A DNA stretch of 64,000 nucleotides, from the NCBI GenBank assembly GCA_911728455.2, contig OU452240.1:1178001-1242000 (forward strand). Reading direction: 5' to 3'. Source of the stretch: Marthasterias glacialis (taxonomy: Eukaryota > Echinodermata > Asteroidea > Forcipulatida > Asteriidae). The notes below the pieces were generated by a model. It was given only the letters and a program-made list of their open reading frames with translations. It did no database searches and had not been told where the DNA came from. The stretch's first letter is position 1. Every line of letters begins with the position of its first letter. The position numbers and the translations under genes are program-made. Positions 1 through 8,335 of this stretch are shown one piece after another.

Positions 1-560
1 AAGCAAAGCCTTGTGAAATGGTTCAGTCAAGATTTGCCTGAACTTGCATCTTTGGCTTTGTACCAACAGACAGTTTTTAGAATGTATCCTCGGGCCCAAA
101 GGAGAAATAGGGGTACAGTACTTAGCTTTCAGATGTTTTTTTTTGTATTTCCAGTAAATAAGACTTGTGAATAAAACTAGTGATACATGTACTTTGTGCA
201 AGCAGCTACATGGAGGGGGATTATACAGTACTCAAACATGGTTCACTGTACAAATCTCTATCCACACCAGTAGTTAAGATTTTATGGTCACATTCTCAAC
301 AGTGGCACCAAGTCGATTTTCATGTTGCGCAAAGCAACTTTGATGGAGTAAAAAGTACCAAGGAGCTTAAAAATATAAACCTTTTTGATAAGCAACTGCT
401 AAGATTTAATGATTACCATCTTGTTTGATACCTTTACCATTTTTAGGGGTACATATCCATTATTTGTGGATATTGTGGTTGAGACATCGTTTTCAGAATA
501 TTGCATTTGAAGATTGCTTGTTATCGAGGCGGGATATTTGAAGAGAATGCAATCCTAGTA
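1..560. other. non-coding flank, no gene recognised
   Basis: AT-rich sequence with only one short open frame (180-428, plus) that has no recognisable motif, splice signal or compositional bias. I see no feature here apart from the start of the transposon-like fragment at its right edge. Confidence 0.5.
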
Positions 561-740
561 CAGTATACATAACGTCGACTCTCGTTATTACGAGCTCGGA
601 TGATACGAGACGCCGGTTAATACGAGGATTTTTACTGGTCCCTAACTGTCCCATGTGCGTTTCTATGTCTTAAAAAACGGAAGATACGGGCACGGTCATA
701 ACGAGAACACGGATAATACGAGGTATTTTAGCGGCCCCGT
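561..740. mobile_element. terminal fragment resembling a pogo/Tigger-type DNA transposon
   Basis: The stretch begins with TA followed by CAGTATACAT, the form of a pogo/Tigger end inserted at a TA dinucleotide. It continues with several variants of a short motif (TTATTACGAG, GATGATACGAG, TTAATACGAGG, GATAATACGAGG), which look like clustered transposase-binding sites in both orientations. I found no matching opposite inverted terminus in the next 2 kb and no transposase ORF, so this would be a solo or decayed end. The family assignment is by resemblance only. Confidence 0.4.
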
Positions 741-1255
741 GATGAAAAAAATGTATTGTTTTTCCTACTTTGCCAAACTATTTATCAGATCGGCGCGCCG
801 CGGTGTGGCCTCCCCCTAAAGTCGATCCGAACAGAAACATTTCGCTGGTAACCTACGCTTGAACTGCTTCTTCCCTTGCACACTTGGACAACTACCAACG
901 AAAAATACTGTACAGCACAGGCGCTACTCAGTAGAATTTTCACATCATGGTCACATGAACGGCAAGTTTGACATCACTTTCCTATGATTTTTATCTTGAG
1001 TTATACAAAATATTAAATTTATATGATTAATTAGTCAATAAAAATGCATTTATCAGTGATGTTTTGTGTACAGGATGCTCCGAAACCGAGGAATTCATTA
1101 CATGGCACATCACATCACAACAAATTTTGTCATGTAGCCACGATCTTATTTCAAGAAATTATATCCACATTTAGTGCCAACAATGTATTTTCTTCCTCCA
1201 TGCTTGGCGCAAGCTAAAAACATACCCTCAAAGTTCAAACTTTACCCGAATTTGT
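741..1255. other. non-coding stretch, no gene recognised
   Basis: Mixed-composition sequence between the transposon-like fragment and the THAP relic. It contains one AscI-like GGCGCGCC palindrome near 793 and otherwise nothing I can name. If the THAP relic had a downstream exon on the minus strand it would lie here, but I see no open frame supporting one. Confidence 0.4.
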
Positions 1256-1531
1256 TCACGTTTGGCAAATGCTCCTCTGGGATGGCATCATGTTTTAGAA
1301 TGACTTTTCTTTTCAGTAAAATGTGTGGTACATCCCGGATTCGAAGCACGACGGCTCGAAGTGTTCGATGCATAGCGCTGAAAACGTCGCCGGACCGGAC
1401 CACTTTGCCCTCGTTAGCCTGACTTTCGATGCCCGTTACTGCCTATATTTGGGATCTGCAGGAAACAAATGCTGTCTGACCCCATCTTTAGTCGTTTTGC
1501 TGCATCCAGCAGCGATACACCTGGTCGGCAT
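1256..1531 (-). pseudogene. broken THAP zinc-finger domain
   Basis: Reading leftward from the ATG at 1531-1529, the frame encodes the landmarks of a THAP (C2CH) DNA-binding domain in order. These are MPTRCIAAGC (Cys-x4-Cys), then RQHLFP, then a Trp in AKWSGP, then ALCIEHFEPSCF, which supplies the Cys-x2-His pair. THAP domains bind DNA and occur in host regulators and in P-element-like transposases. The copy is not intact: codon 32 is TAA, at about the place where many THAP domains have a Trp, and codon 73 is TGA. A one-base shift then recovers a plausible domain end (KRKVILKHDAIPEEHLP) down to about 1256, followed by a GTAAAG that could be a donor. I infer a pseudogene or a decayed transposon exon. 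Alternatives are a sequencing error or a spliced gene in which the stops are avoided. Domain identity is well supported; the functional state is less certain. Confidence 0.75.
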
Positions 1532-1673
1532 TGCCGGAAAAATGCATGAAAAATTCCTTTTTTGGATATCCAAACGAAACATACAAGCTCACTACCTGCA
1601 CGTGTGTATACAACGTAAATGCAGGCAACTTCGAGGGGGGTCGATGTTCGATCTCGGCGAAGTCTGCCTCGAT

Positions 1674-1681
1674 TGACGTCA
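1674..1681. promoter_or_regulatory. consensus CRE (TGACGTCA) upstream of the THAP relic
   Basis: A full palindromic TGACGTCA lies about 145 bases upstream of the THAP start codon (minus sense). A GC-box-like GGGCGGAGCC is next to it near 1693-1702. The pairing looks like a remnant of a promoter for the THAP reading frame. CREs bind CREB/ATF bZIP proteins; use here is inference. Confidence 0.35.
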
Positions 1682-1734
1682 CAAAAGGGGATGGGCGGAG
1701 CCACCCCAACAACTTTATCTATTGTTTTAACATA

Positions 1735-2227
1735 TAAATAATTACAAACAATTACTCAAAAAATTGTTTTATTGTTAATAAACATACAATCTTATGTTTA
1801 AAAAAATATATATATATTTCCTGGTGCCTTTAATGGTTCATTTCACGGGGTTGGGACACTGTGACATATTACTAAAGCATCAATACATTTGGCTCAATTA
1901 TTTCAATTTTGTGTTTTTCAACACTCCATTATTACATTGTATGCAAACTCACTCTGTGTACTTATTACATGACACACATTTCTGCTATTTCTGCTGTATT
2001 TGATTGCTGATTATACTGTACAGTAACAAATGTTTTCCCTGGTGCATTGTGTTAATTTCTGATCATTTTACCTAATAATTCAATTGAATAAATTCTCAAA
2101 GTTTTAAACTACATATTATGCAGTTCTCATGCTGCTTTTATTTTACACATGACTAACCATTTGTGTATCAAACCTGTACAGGAAATAAACTAAATAACAA
2201 AAGAAGAAGTCTGTTAATTTTCCCGTA
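1735..2227. other. AT-rich spacer downstream of gene 1
   Basis: A strongly AT-rich intergenic stretch with several ATTAAT/AATAAA-like words and no sustained frame. I see no gene or named repeat. Confidence 0.5.
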
Positions 2228-2233
2228 TTTTAT
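2228..2233 (-). terminator. polyadenylation signal AATAAA for gene 1
   Basis: Minus-strand AATAAA about 175 bases beyond the stop codon of the minus-strand CDS at 2408. The distance is reasonable for a short 3' UTR, and the paralogue at 5666 has the same signal at nearly the same distance. Confidence 0.45.
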
Positions 2234-2407
2234 TGAAGATTTCGTTAGAAATTCCGTCACAGACCTGTTATTGCTCAATCTCGCGTGGCTGAACGCCACA
2301 GCAATGACGGTCTGGCCATCACCGGTTGTCTCTAGCTTCGCGCATTCATCATTGCATTCATCATTCATCACTTATCATCAAGTCTACAAAGAAAGCAGAC
2401 TCCTTTG

Positions 2408-3706
2408 TTATCCCATTGTTTCCGTGGTGTCCAAAGCTAGGACTTTAAAAAGACCTGCTAATTCAGCTAGGTGTTGAGGTTTACAACTTCTTATACCCAG
2501 GCGGTACAACAATGAAAGGAACACGGAGAAAAACCGAACCTTTTTATCACAAGAATTACAGAATGGCTTTCCATTTAAATTGTTGTTATCTATAGCAGTA
2601 ATGATGACATCTGTATTGTAGCACATTTCTTGTCGACCCAACATTTCTACGAGTACGGATGAAATTGCATTATCTTCGGCACAGCCAAATTGTTTGAGAG
2701 CTGTCTCGAGGTTCCGTAAAAACTCTTCAGGAAACTTGTTCAATTTCTTGATTTTACAATCTGTGATACCTTTAGCTATTTTCATTAACTCTGGACCCAA
2801 ATCTTTCTCCAATTTAATGTCGAAATTATTTGGATCAAGGCTGTGCGATAACATTCTCTGTCCAATTGTTTTAAATTTTGTTTGTGACTGTTTTATATTG
2901 ATACTATTCTCAATATCTCCATTTGTTTTAAATTTTTTTTGTGACTGTTTTATATTGATACTATTCTCAATATCTTTTATGGCATGTGTTTTCTTTTTAT
3001 CGACCTTTTGAATAAATTCTTCATAATCGATGGTCCCCAAATCCCTGCGATTATGCTTTATTAGAGAACGTGCTGATTCGACATCGCCTGCTAAAATAAA
3101 AGTTAGCAACGCCTTCAAATCTTCCAAAACAGACGACTTGATCATGTTAAACACAACAAAAACCATGTTTTGTGCAAGTCTGTGAAAGCACGCAGGCTTG
3201 CTGATGAGGGTAATTTCTAGATTAGCGTTCAGATATCGTTTTTTGTTCTTGGTCCAGTATTGCGAGATTTCTTCTCTGTACTTCTTCCCTGAAAATGCCA
3301 AAACGACAGTTTCTTTTCCCCCTACTACGAAATTGAATGAGCACATTGTAAAATTATGTCTAATTTTGACAGGTACTGCAGAGTTTTGTTCAATGAATGC
3401 CCTCACTTCACGATATATATTTTTTACTATATCTGTGGCCATGAAGGGTTTGATTTGTCTCCAGGTACTCCCTTGCTGTTTATTTGAGTGAACTTCTTCT
3501 GAAATTATTGTGCGCATGGTCGACTCAAGCGCAGAGGCCAATGTTCGGAACATGCCTAAATGTTTGTCTTGTTGTAAACAACTTAAACTTTGCACACTTT
3601 GTTCACTAAGTCGTTCTTCCGTCGAGGGAAAGGTCCAAACCGAGTCTGGAATGGTGTTGTGAACTTGAGCTATTTGTTTGAGATTATGAATAATGGCCAA
3701 TATCAT
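2408..3706 (-). CDS. deaminase-fold-like protein, paralogue 1 (Cys-Ala-Glu / Cys-x-x-Cys type)
   Basis: A single open frame of 432 codons from an ATG at 3706, far longer than chance frames in this AT-rich window. Residues 125-140 contain the strand-like segment GGKETVVLAFSGKKY. About 200 mostly helical residues follow, and then the zinc-site signature of the deaminase superfamily: FGCAEDNA (Cys342, Glu344), a beta-like VIITAIDNN segment, and KPFCNSC (Cys383, Cys386). In known deaminases His or Cys of the first motif plus the two later Cys bind zinc, and Glu shuttles the proton during hydrolytic deamination. The Pro normally just before the first Cys of the pair is displaced by Phe. The last 150 residues align along their length with the paralogue at 7591-5666. 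No signal peptide or membrane segment is obvious. More N-terminal residues may lie in an upstream exon, because an acceptor-like AAATAG lies about 50 bases inside the ORF. Substrate is unknown. An alternative reading is a structural zinc module without activity. Confidence 0.7.
   Translation of the reverse strand: MILAIIHNLKQIAQVHNTIPDSVWTFPSTEERLSEQSVQSLSCLQQDKHLGMFRTLASALESTMRTIISEEVHSNKQQGSTWRQIKPFMATDIVKNIYREVRAFIEQNSAVPVKIRHNFTMCSFNFVVGGKETVVLAFSGKKYREEISQYWTKNKKRYLNANLEITLISKPACFHRLAQNMVFVVFNMIKSSVLEDLKALLTFILAGDVESARSLIKHNRRDLGTIDYEEFIQKVDKKKTHAIKDIENSINIKQSQKKFKTNGDIENSINIKQSQTKFKTIGQRMLSHSLDPNNFDIKLEKDLGPELMKIAKGITDCKIKKLNKFPEEFLRNLETALKQFGCAEDNAISSVLVEMLGRQEMCYNTDVIITAIDNNNLNGKPFCNSCDKKVRFFSVFLSLLYRLGIRSCKPQHLAELAGLFKVLALDTTETMG
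2870..2983 (-). repeat. 57-bp in-frame tandem duplication inside gene 1
   Basis: Two nearly identical 57-bp units encode two copies of a 19-residue segment, IENSINIKQSQ followed by K/T-KFKT. Because 57 is a multiple of three, the frame is kept. The paralogue has only a single, diverged counterpart ahead of its KFKTGIGQ segment, so the duplication arose in this gene. Confidence 0.8.
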
Positions 3707-4256
3707 TGGAAGTTAAGAAAAATACCTGACTGGTATGTTTATCATCAGATTATAAATCATTGTCAGTTTGTCGAGTCACATCACTGGATGGAGACAATAT
3801 CGGAAACAGTATCGCTTAACTTCTGGTCGTCGTTGTCGGAGCTTCTTTCTTTGAGGTGTTCACGGCGGCGGTCTTCAATGTGGAATGAGACACGTCGGGA
3901 AAAATTCAACTTATATTCACCGATTCGGCACAAGCCACACAAGCGGCGACACAAGCGATGCAAGAGCCAATTTATTACCAACATTTTAATAAACGTTGCG
4001 CAACACACATCCAGCTCGTGGAAATGTCATTGTAGACTCGATGATCATGTTTTATAGGATAAACATCGAAAAACGGCTTGTGTTCAGGGACTTTACTTTC
4101 ACTTATTCGGGAAATCCCCATTACATCATTGGAAATTCCAAAAGTGAGAAATACGATCGCAAACACAAGTTGTTTCTTGTTAACGTTTCCTGGTGCTTGC
4201 ACAAAAACACACACAATGCAACGGGTACAGTTTCCAAAACGAGACTATGGTACATC
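3707..4256. other. spacer upstream of gene 1, possible 5' exon(s) unresolved
   Basis: Two open minus-strand stretches overlap here (4008-3781 and 4214-3975). The second contains a hydrophobic run (LVFAIVFLTFGIS) and ends in a donor-like TTG-GTAATA, as a secretion-signal exon might. However, it has no ATG before the hydrophobic run, and no splice phase was verified. I therefore do not call an exon. The right end grades into the satellite array. Confidence 0.3.
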
Positions 4257-5236
4257 ATGATGGAATGGTACATCATTGGTTTTGGAAGAGTACATTCATT
4301 CCAATCATCTAGGTTTCAAGAAACATATCGGGGCCTTACCTTGAACGTGGGTTGACATAGGCACTGTATTGATTTCCTGACAATGGTACATTTTGGTTTT
4401 GAAATGGTTTTTGGAAGAGTGCGTTTATTCCAATCCGCTAGTTTTCAAGGAACAAATCAGAAAGGGATGGTACATCATTGGTTTTTGGAAGAGTGCATTT
4501 ATTCCAATCCGCTAGTTTTCAAGGAACAAATCAGAAAGGGATGGTACATCATTGGTTTTTGGAAGAGTGCATTTATTCCAATCCGCTATAGTTCTCAAGG
4601 AACAAATCAGAAAGGGATGGTACATCATTGGTTTTTGGAAGAGTGCATTTATTCCAATCCGCTATAGTTCTCAAGGAACAAATCAGAAAGGGATGGTACA
4701 TCATTGGTTTTTGGAAGAGTGCATTTATTCCAATCCGCTATAGTTCTCAAGGAACAAATCAGAAAGGGATGGTACATCATTGGTTTTTGGAAGAGTGCAT
4801 TTATTCCAATCCGCTATAGTTCTCAAGGAACAAATCAGAAAGGGATGGTACATCATTGGTTTTTGGAAGAGTGCATTTATTCCAATCCGCTATAGTTCTC
4901 AAGGAACAAATCAGAAAGGGATGGTACATCATTGGTTTTTGGAAGAGTGCATTTATTCCAATCCGCTATAGTTCTCAAGGAACAAATCAGAAAGGGATGG
5001 TACATCATTGGTTTTTGGAAGAGTGCATTTATTCCAATCCGCTATAGTTCTCAAGGAACAAATCAGAAAGGGATGGTACATCATTGGTTTTTGGAAGAGT
5101 GCATTTATTCCAATCCGCTATAGTTCTCAAGGAACAAATCAGAAAGGGATGGTACATCATTGGTTTTTGGAAGAGTGCATTTATTCCAATCCGCTATAGT
5201 TCTCAAGGAACAAATCAGAAAGGGATGGCAAATCCT
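4257..5236. repeat. 76-bp tandem satellite array between the two paralogues
   Basis: Units begin with words such as GGATGGTACATCATTGG and contain TTGGAAGAGTGCATTTATTC. From about 4539 to 5223 the unit starts recur every 76 bases with essentially no change. The left units (about 4259, 4377, 4465) are progressively different and carry CTAGTTTTCAAGG instead of CTATAGTTCTCAAGG. The last unit decays after GGGATGGCAAATCC. Because 76 is not a multiple of three, the overlapping 63-residue frames here are an artefact of the repeat and not genes. Related units occur near 49960 and 50310-50440. Confidence 0.95.
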
Positions 5237-5665
5237 TGGCTCTTAATGTTCGAGGTAACGACATGGGGCATGTGTCCTCCTTTTCTTATAGAAATGATCA
5301 AATCAATCAATAATTGTATTGATTTTTTAATTATTTTATCCATAAGCAATTTGTCAACAAATCAAATAGAATCCTTGTATTTTTCCACTAAAAAAATATG
5401 AATCAATCTTCTTGGGTTCTAAAAGGAAGTACCAAGTGACTCAAGAATGACCACATTAAGACACTAATAACTGCAGAAGAATTGTTTTTATTTGGAACTA
5501 AACTCTACAAAGCTTTTTAAATATAACTGATACCACAATGTTTATGATCACTTCCAAAAGGGTACGTCAGTACCGGTAGTTTTTTTTAAACATTGTTATC
5601 ATTAGCGATTTCTTTTTTGTTTAATGCTACTATTTTTCGTTTAAATTTGTACTAGGCCTACATGT
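5237..5665. other. 3' flank of gene 2
   Basis: AT-rich non-coding sequence between the satellite and the stop codon of gene 2. A minus-strand AATAAA at 5492-5487, about 175 bases past the stop, is the likely polyadenylation signal. Confidence 0.45.
5487..5492 (-). terminator. polyadenylation signal AATAAA for gene 2
   Basis: Minus-strand AATAAA about 175 bases downstream of the gene 2 stop. The position relative to the stop matches that of gene 1, which fits two genes derived from one duplication. Confidence 0.45.
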
Positions 5666-7591
5666 TCAATAGTTACTGCAGAGATATTGATATAATGAAT
5701 CTAGTTCATGAGGTTTGATGTCAGCGTAATTCAACATATCGACAATCCTATGGTGAAATGGGATCTTTATACGGCAATTTTTACATGGCTCTTTTCCGTC
5801 AAGGTGGTTGGCATCAATGGCAATAAGTTCGAACCGTTTGTTGGGTTTACCGAGCAGTTTGGGGAGTACCGTTGAGAAAGCATTATCTTCGGCACAATGG
5901 TTTTGTTTCAGATCTTTCTCGAGCTTCGGCAAAAACTTTTCAAGAAGCTTGTTTAATTCCTGGATGGGATTTCTTGCGATACTTTTGACTATTTCCATTA
6001 ATTCTTGACCCAAATCTCTCTCCATTCCACTGTCGGATTTATTTGGATCAAGGATGACCGATAAAATTTCCTGTCCAATACCTGTTTTAAATTTGGCTGG
6101 GTCCTGTTTCTTGATGAGATTCTCAATGTTTTCTTCACAGTTTGTTTTTATTTTTTTAACATCTTGAATGTATGGTTTAAAGTCGACCAAATCCACGTGA
6201 TTATTCTTGAGATTGGACATTTCTGAGGTGTTGCAAATTTTTATTTTTTCTAAATGCTTCAAAATATCGGGTTCCATAGGTTTAAAAATCAAAAACACCA
6301 ATTTTTGAACAATCGGGTGATAACTGGGGAGCTCGGAAACCAAGTCAATATTGTTAAAACTTGTGTTGATTTCACTCCAAAATGGGACGATTTTATCTTT
6401 TTCATATTTTTCCCCCGAAAGTGCCAACACGGTTTGGTTGTCAAGACGGTTTCCCCCTAGTGTTTTTGTGGGTTTTAATTCCATGTTTTTTGCCATTCGT
6501 TCGTACAACATTTTCTCTTGCTCGGTTGTCCTATGACTATGATCATCTATCTCGTCAGGATGAGTTTCCCATCTGTTGCCTATCGCTGATGTTTTATTAC
6601 ACCCACGAAACATTCTGTTGCTCTTCTCGAGCTTTTTCACTTTCTCTGAAATTGGAATTTCCAAGTGCAACGCTTCAGAAAATTCTGGATCAGGAACATT
6701 TGATAAAACTTCCCTCCCGTCAATTTCATCTTTGATGTTAATGCAAATATCCTCATGCAACGGTATTGCATGTACATAACTTTGGGTCAACACACCACAA
6801 ACAGTTGATTCAGGAATATTTGATAAAACTTCCTTCCAGGCAATTTCATATATTTTGATGTTAATGCACATATCCTCAAGCAACTGTATTGCATGTACAT
6901 CACTTTGGGTCAACACACCACAAACAGTTGATTCAGGAATATTTGATAAAACTTCCTTCCAGTCAATTTCATCTTTGATGTTACTGCAACTATCCCGAAG
7001 CAACGGTATTTCATGTACAAAACTTTGAGTCAATTTAAACACACCACAAACAGTTGATTCAGGAATATTTGATAAAACCTCCCTCCAGTCAATTTTATCT
7101 TTGATGTTAATGCACATATCCTCAAGCAACTGTATTTCATGTACAAAACTTTGGGTCAATTTAAACACACCACAAACAGTTGATTCAGGAATATTTGATA
7201 AAACCTCCCTCCAGTCAATTTTATCTTTGATGTTAATGCAAATATCCTCAGGCAACTGTATTGCATGTAGTATGGTCAATTTTGACACAATTGCATCAGA
7301 CCAATTGAAATTATGTTTTAACAATTTAATATAATATAAAGTATAAGCGTTAGTAATCTTTCCTTCGCCATTATCTGTTTTAAGTCCGCTTTTAAGTGCC
7401 CTGGCGGCTGCTGCACTCTGATGCTCTGGATGGCCTTCATATTCAGCTTGATGCAGAACGTTACGACTGGGCAAATCTTTGCTGAGCACTGCCAAGTTGT
7501 CATCTGGCAACCAACAAGTGAGAAAACCACGGTCAACACCCTGATGTAGTGTAACCCCATAGGGAAATTCTAAAGAGGGGATGCTCCACAA
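5666..7591 (-). CDS. deaminase-fold-like protein with five tandem repeats, paralogue 2 (main exon)
   Basis: An uninterrupted 641-codon frame, the longest in the window. The left-most codon (7591) is TTG, not ATG, so the true start is in an upstream exon. In-frame acceptor candidates include CTTTAG near 7572 and CATCAG near 7548. Numbered from 7591, residues 1-100 are of unknown type (GVDRGFLTCWLPDDN and an Ala-rich helix). Residues about 105-310 form five tandem 42/40-residue repeats around KDKIDWREVLSNIPES. The segment NQTVLALSGEKY follows near 385, and then about 170 helical residues. The zinc-site signature closes it: NHCAEDNAF (Cys566, Glu568), a strand FELIAIDAN, and EPCKNC (Cys603, Cys606). 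The Cys-x-Glu ... Pro-Cys-x-x-Cys order and spacing fit the cytidine-deaminase-like superfamily, with Cys replacing His. The C-terminal 260 residues are homologous to the neighbour at 3706-2408. Repeats plus a nucleotide-modifying domain suggest a defence or RNA/DNA-editing role, but this is inference. Confidence 0.75.
   Translation of the reverse strand: MWSIPSLEFPYGVTLHQGVDRGFLTCWLPDDNLAVLSKDLPSRNVLHQAEYEGHPEHQSAAAARALKSGLKTDNGEGKITNAYTLYYIKLLKHNFNWSDAIVSKLTILHAIQLPEDICINIKDKIDWREVLSNIPESTVCGVFKLTQSFVHEIQLLEDMCINIKDKIDWREVLSNIPESTVCGVFKLTQSFVHEIPLLRDSCSNIKDEIDWKEVLSNIPESTVCGVLTQSDVHAIQLLEDMCINIKIYEIAWKEVLSNIPESTVCGVLTQSYVHAIPLHEDICINIKDEIDGREVLSNVPDPEFSEALHLEIPISEKVKKLEKSNRMFRGCNKTSAIGNRWETHPDEIDDHSHRTTEQEKMLYERMAKNMELKPTKTLGGNRLDNQTVLALSGEKYEKDKIVPFWSEINTSFNNIDLVSELPSYHPIVQKLVFLIFKPMEPDILKHLEKIKICNTSEMSNLKNNHVDLVDFKPYIQDVKKIKTNCEENIENLIKKQDPAKFKTGIGQEILSVILDPNKSDSGMERDLGQELMEIVKSIARNPIQELNKLLEKFLPKLEKDLKQNHCAEDNAFSTVLPKLLGKPNKRFELIAIDANHLDGKEPCKNCRIKIPFHHRIVDMLNYADIKPHELDSLYQYLCSNY
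6690..7270 (-). repeat. 126/120-bp coding tandem repeats in gene 2
   Basis: Five units, each encoding about 42 residues (40 in the two lacking Phe-Lys). Units share the blocks CINIKDKIDWREVLSNIPES, STVCGV and LTQSFVHEI. The first two in protein order are almost identical at the nucleotide level, the next two slightly different, and the last (DGREVLSNVPDPEF) the most diverged. This is the pattern expected for recent unequal exchange within a protein-coding repeat. Conserved Cys, Trp and Pro positions suggest a small folded or helical module rather than disorder. Confidence 0.85.
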
Positions 7592-8335
7592 TTTTGTGTC
7601 TCAATGGGAGGATGTTAGGATGTTAATTAAAGTGCAAGGAATGAAAAAAAAATGTCTCCACAAGAATGCACAAAAGTGAATGTGTGTGTATGCTATCATT
7701 TAGCCTTTGGGAAATACTCTGCTTGGGTCGAAACGTGAGGCCACTAACTATGTTTTGCAATAAGTATATTTTTTCACGTTTTGTTTTTATAACCACAAAG
7801 TTATAAATTCTATTCATCGTGGAGAACTTACCCGAGATCGTATCTTTATTTTCTTGTTTGTCTTCTTTCTTGGTCGAAACCTTGTCTGGTTTCTTTTTTT
7901 AAAAATAGAAGAAAAAGAAGAAGAAAAACTCATAAATGTAAGTCAGGGAATGTAAAACCGAAACCAAGTATCAGAAACCTAAATTTTCATAAGGTGTTTG
8001 TGAGGGTTGGGGCCGTCGAAAGAAGAAAATAACAGTACGTGCAAAGAGGATAACGTATAGAATACTCTTTTGGTATTTTATTATTCAGTGTTGTAAATTG
8101 TATGGAGGCCAGTATTCTGACTACAACAGTTTTTCATGTCCGCCTTTGAAAGGAAAACATTTCTAGGACCGGAAAAAAGCGGGACGTTATTGCAAACCCA
8201 ACGAACTTTTTACTAGCGCTCATGTAAAATTTCCCACCAGCGCAAATTTCTCACAAGTTTAACCCATCCTAAAAAACTATAAATGTGGCATAAAATTTGC
8301 AATAATATCAAGTCATTATTAATGATTATTCTTAC
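7592..8335 (-). other. probable intron of gene 2, with a dispersed-repeat fragment
   Basis: This gap lies between a strong minus-strand donor (ATG|GTAAGA at 8336/8335) and the large exon. Within it, 7690-7830 carries CCTCACGTTTCGACCC and an AGAGTATTTCCC motif that resemble a dispersed element also seen near 28750-28850 and 38840-38890. Several AG acceptors exist near 7600-7540. Only CATCAG at about 7548 has the phase-0 fit required by the donor, and its pyrimidine tract is weak. An additional small exon is possible. Confidence 0.35.

Noticed and set aside
3975..4214. Minus-strand frame with a hydrophobic run, considered as a signal-peptide exon of gene 1
   Set aside because: The first codon is GTG, there is no ATG before the hydrophobic run, and no phase-compatible splice to gene 1 was verified.
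4257..5236. Regular repeat array that could be mistaken for CRISPR
   Set aside because: The units are contiguous 76-bp repeats with no unique spacers, and the genome is eukaryotic.
4383..5401. Nine overlapping 63- to 105-residue plus-strand frames with identical sequence
   Set aside because: They are the 76-bp satellite read in successive frames. The unit is not a multiple of three and there is no conserved start or splice context.
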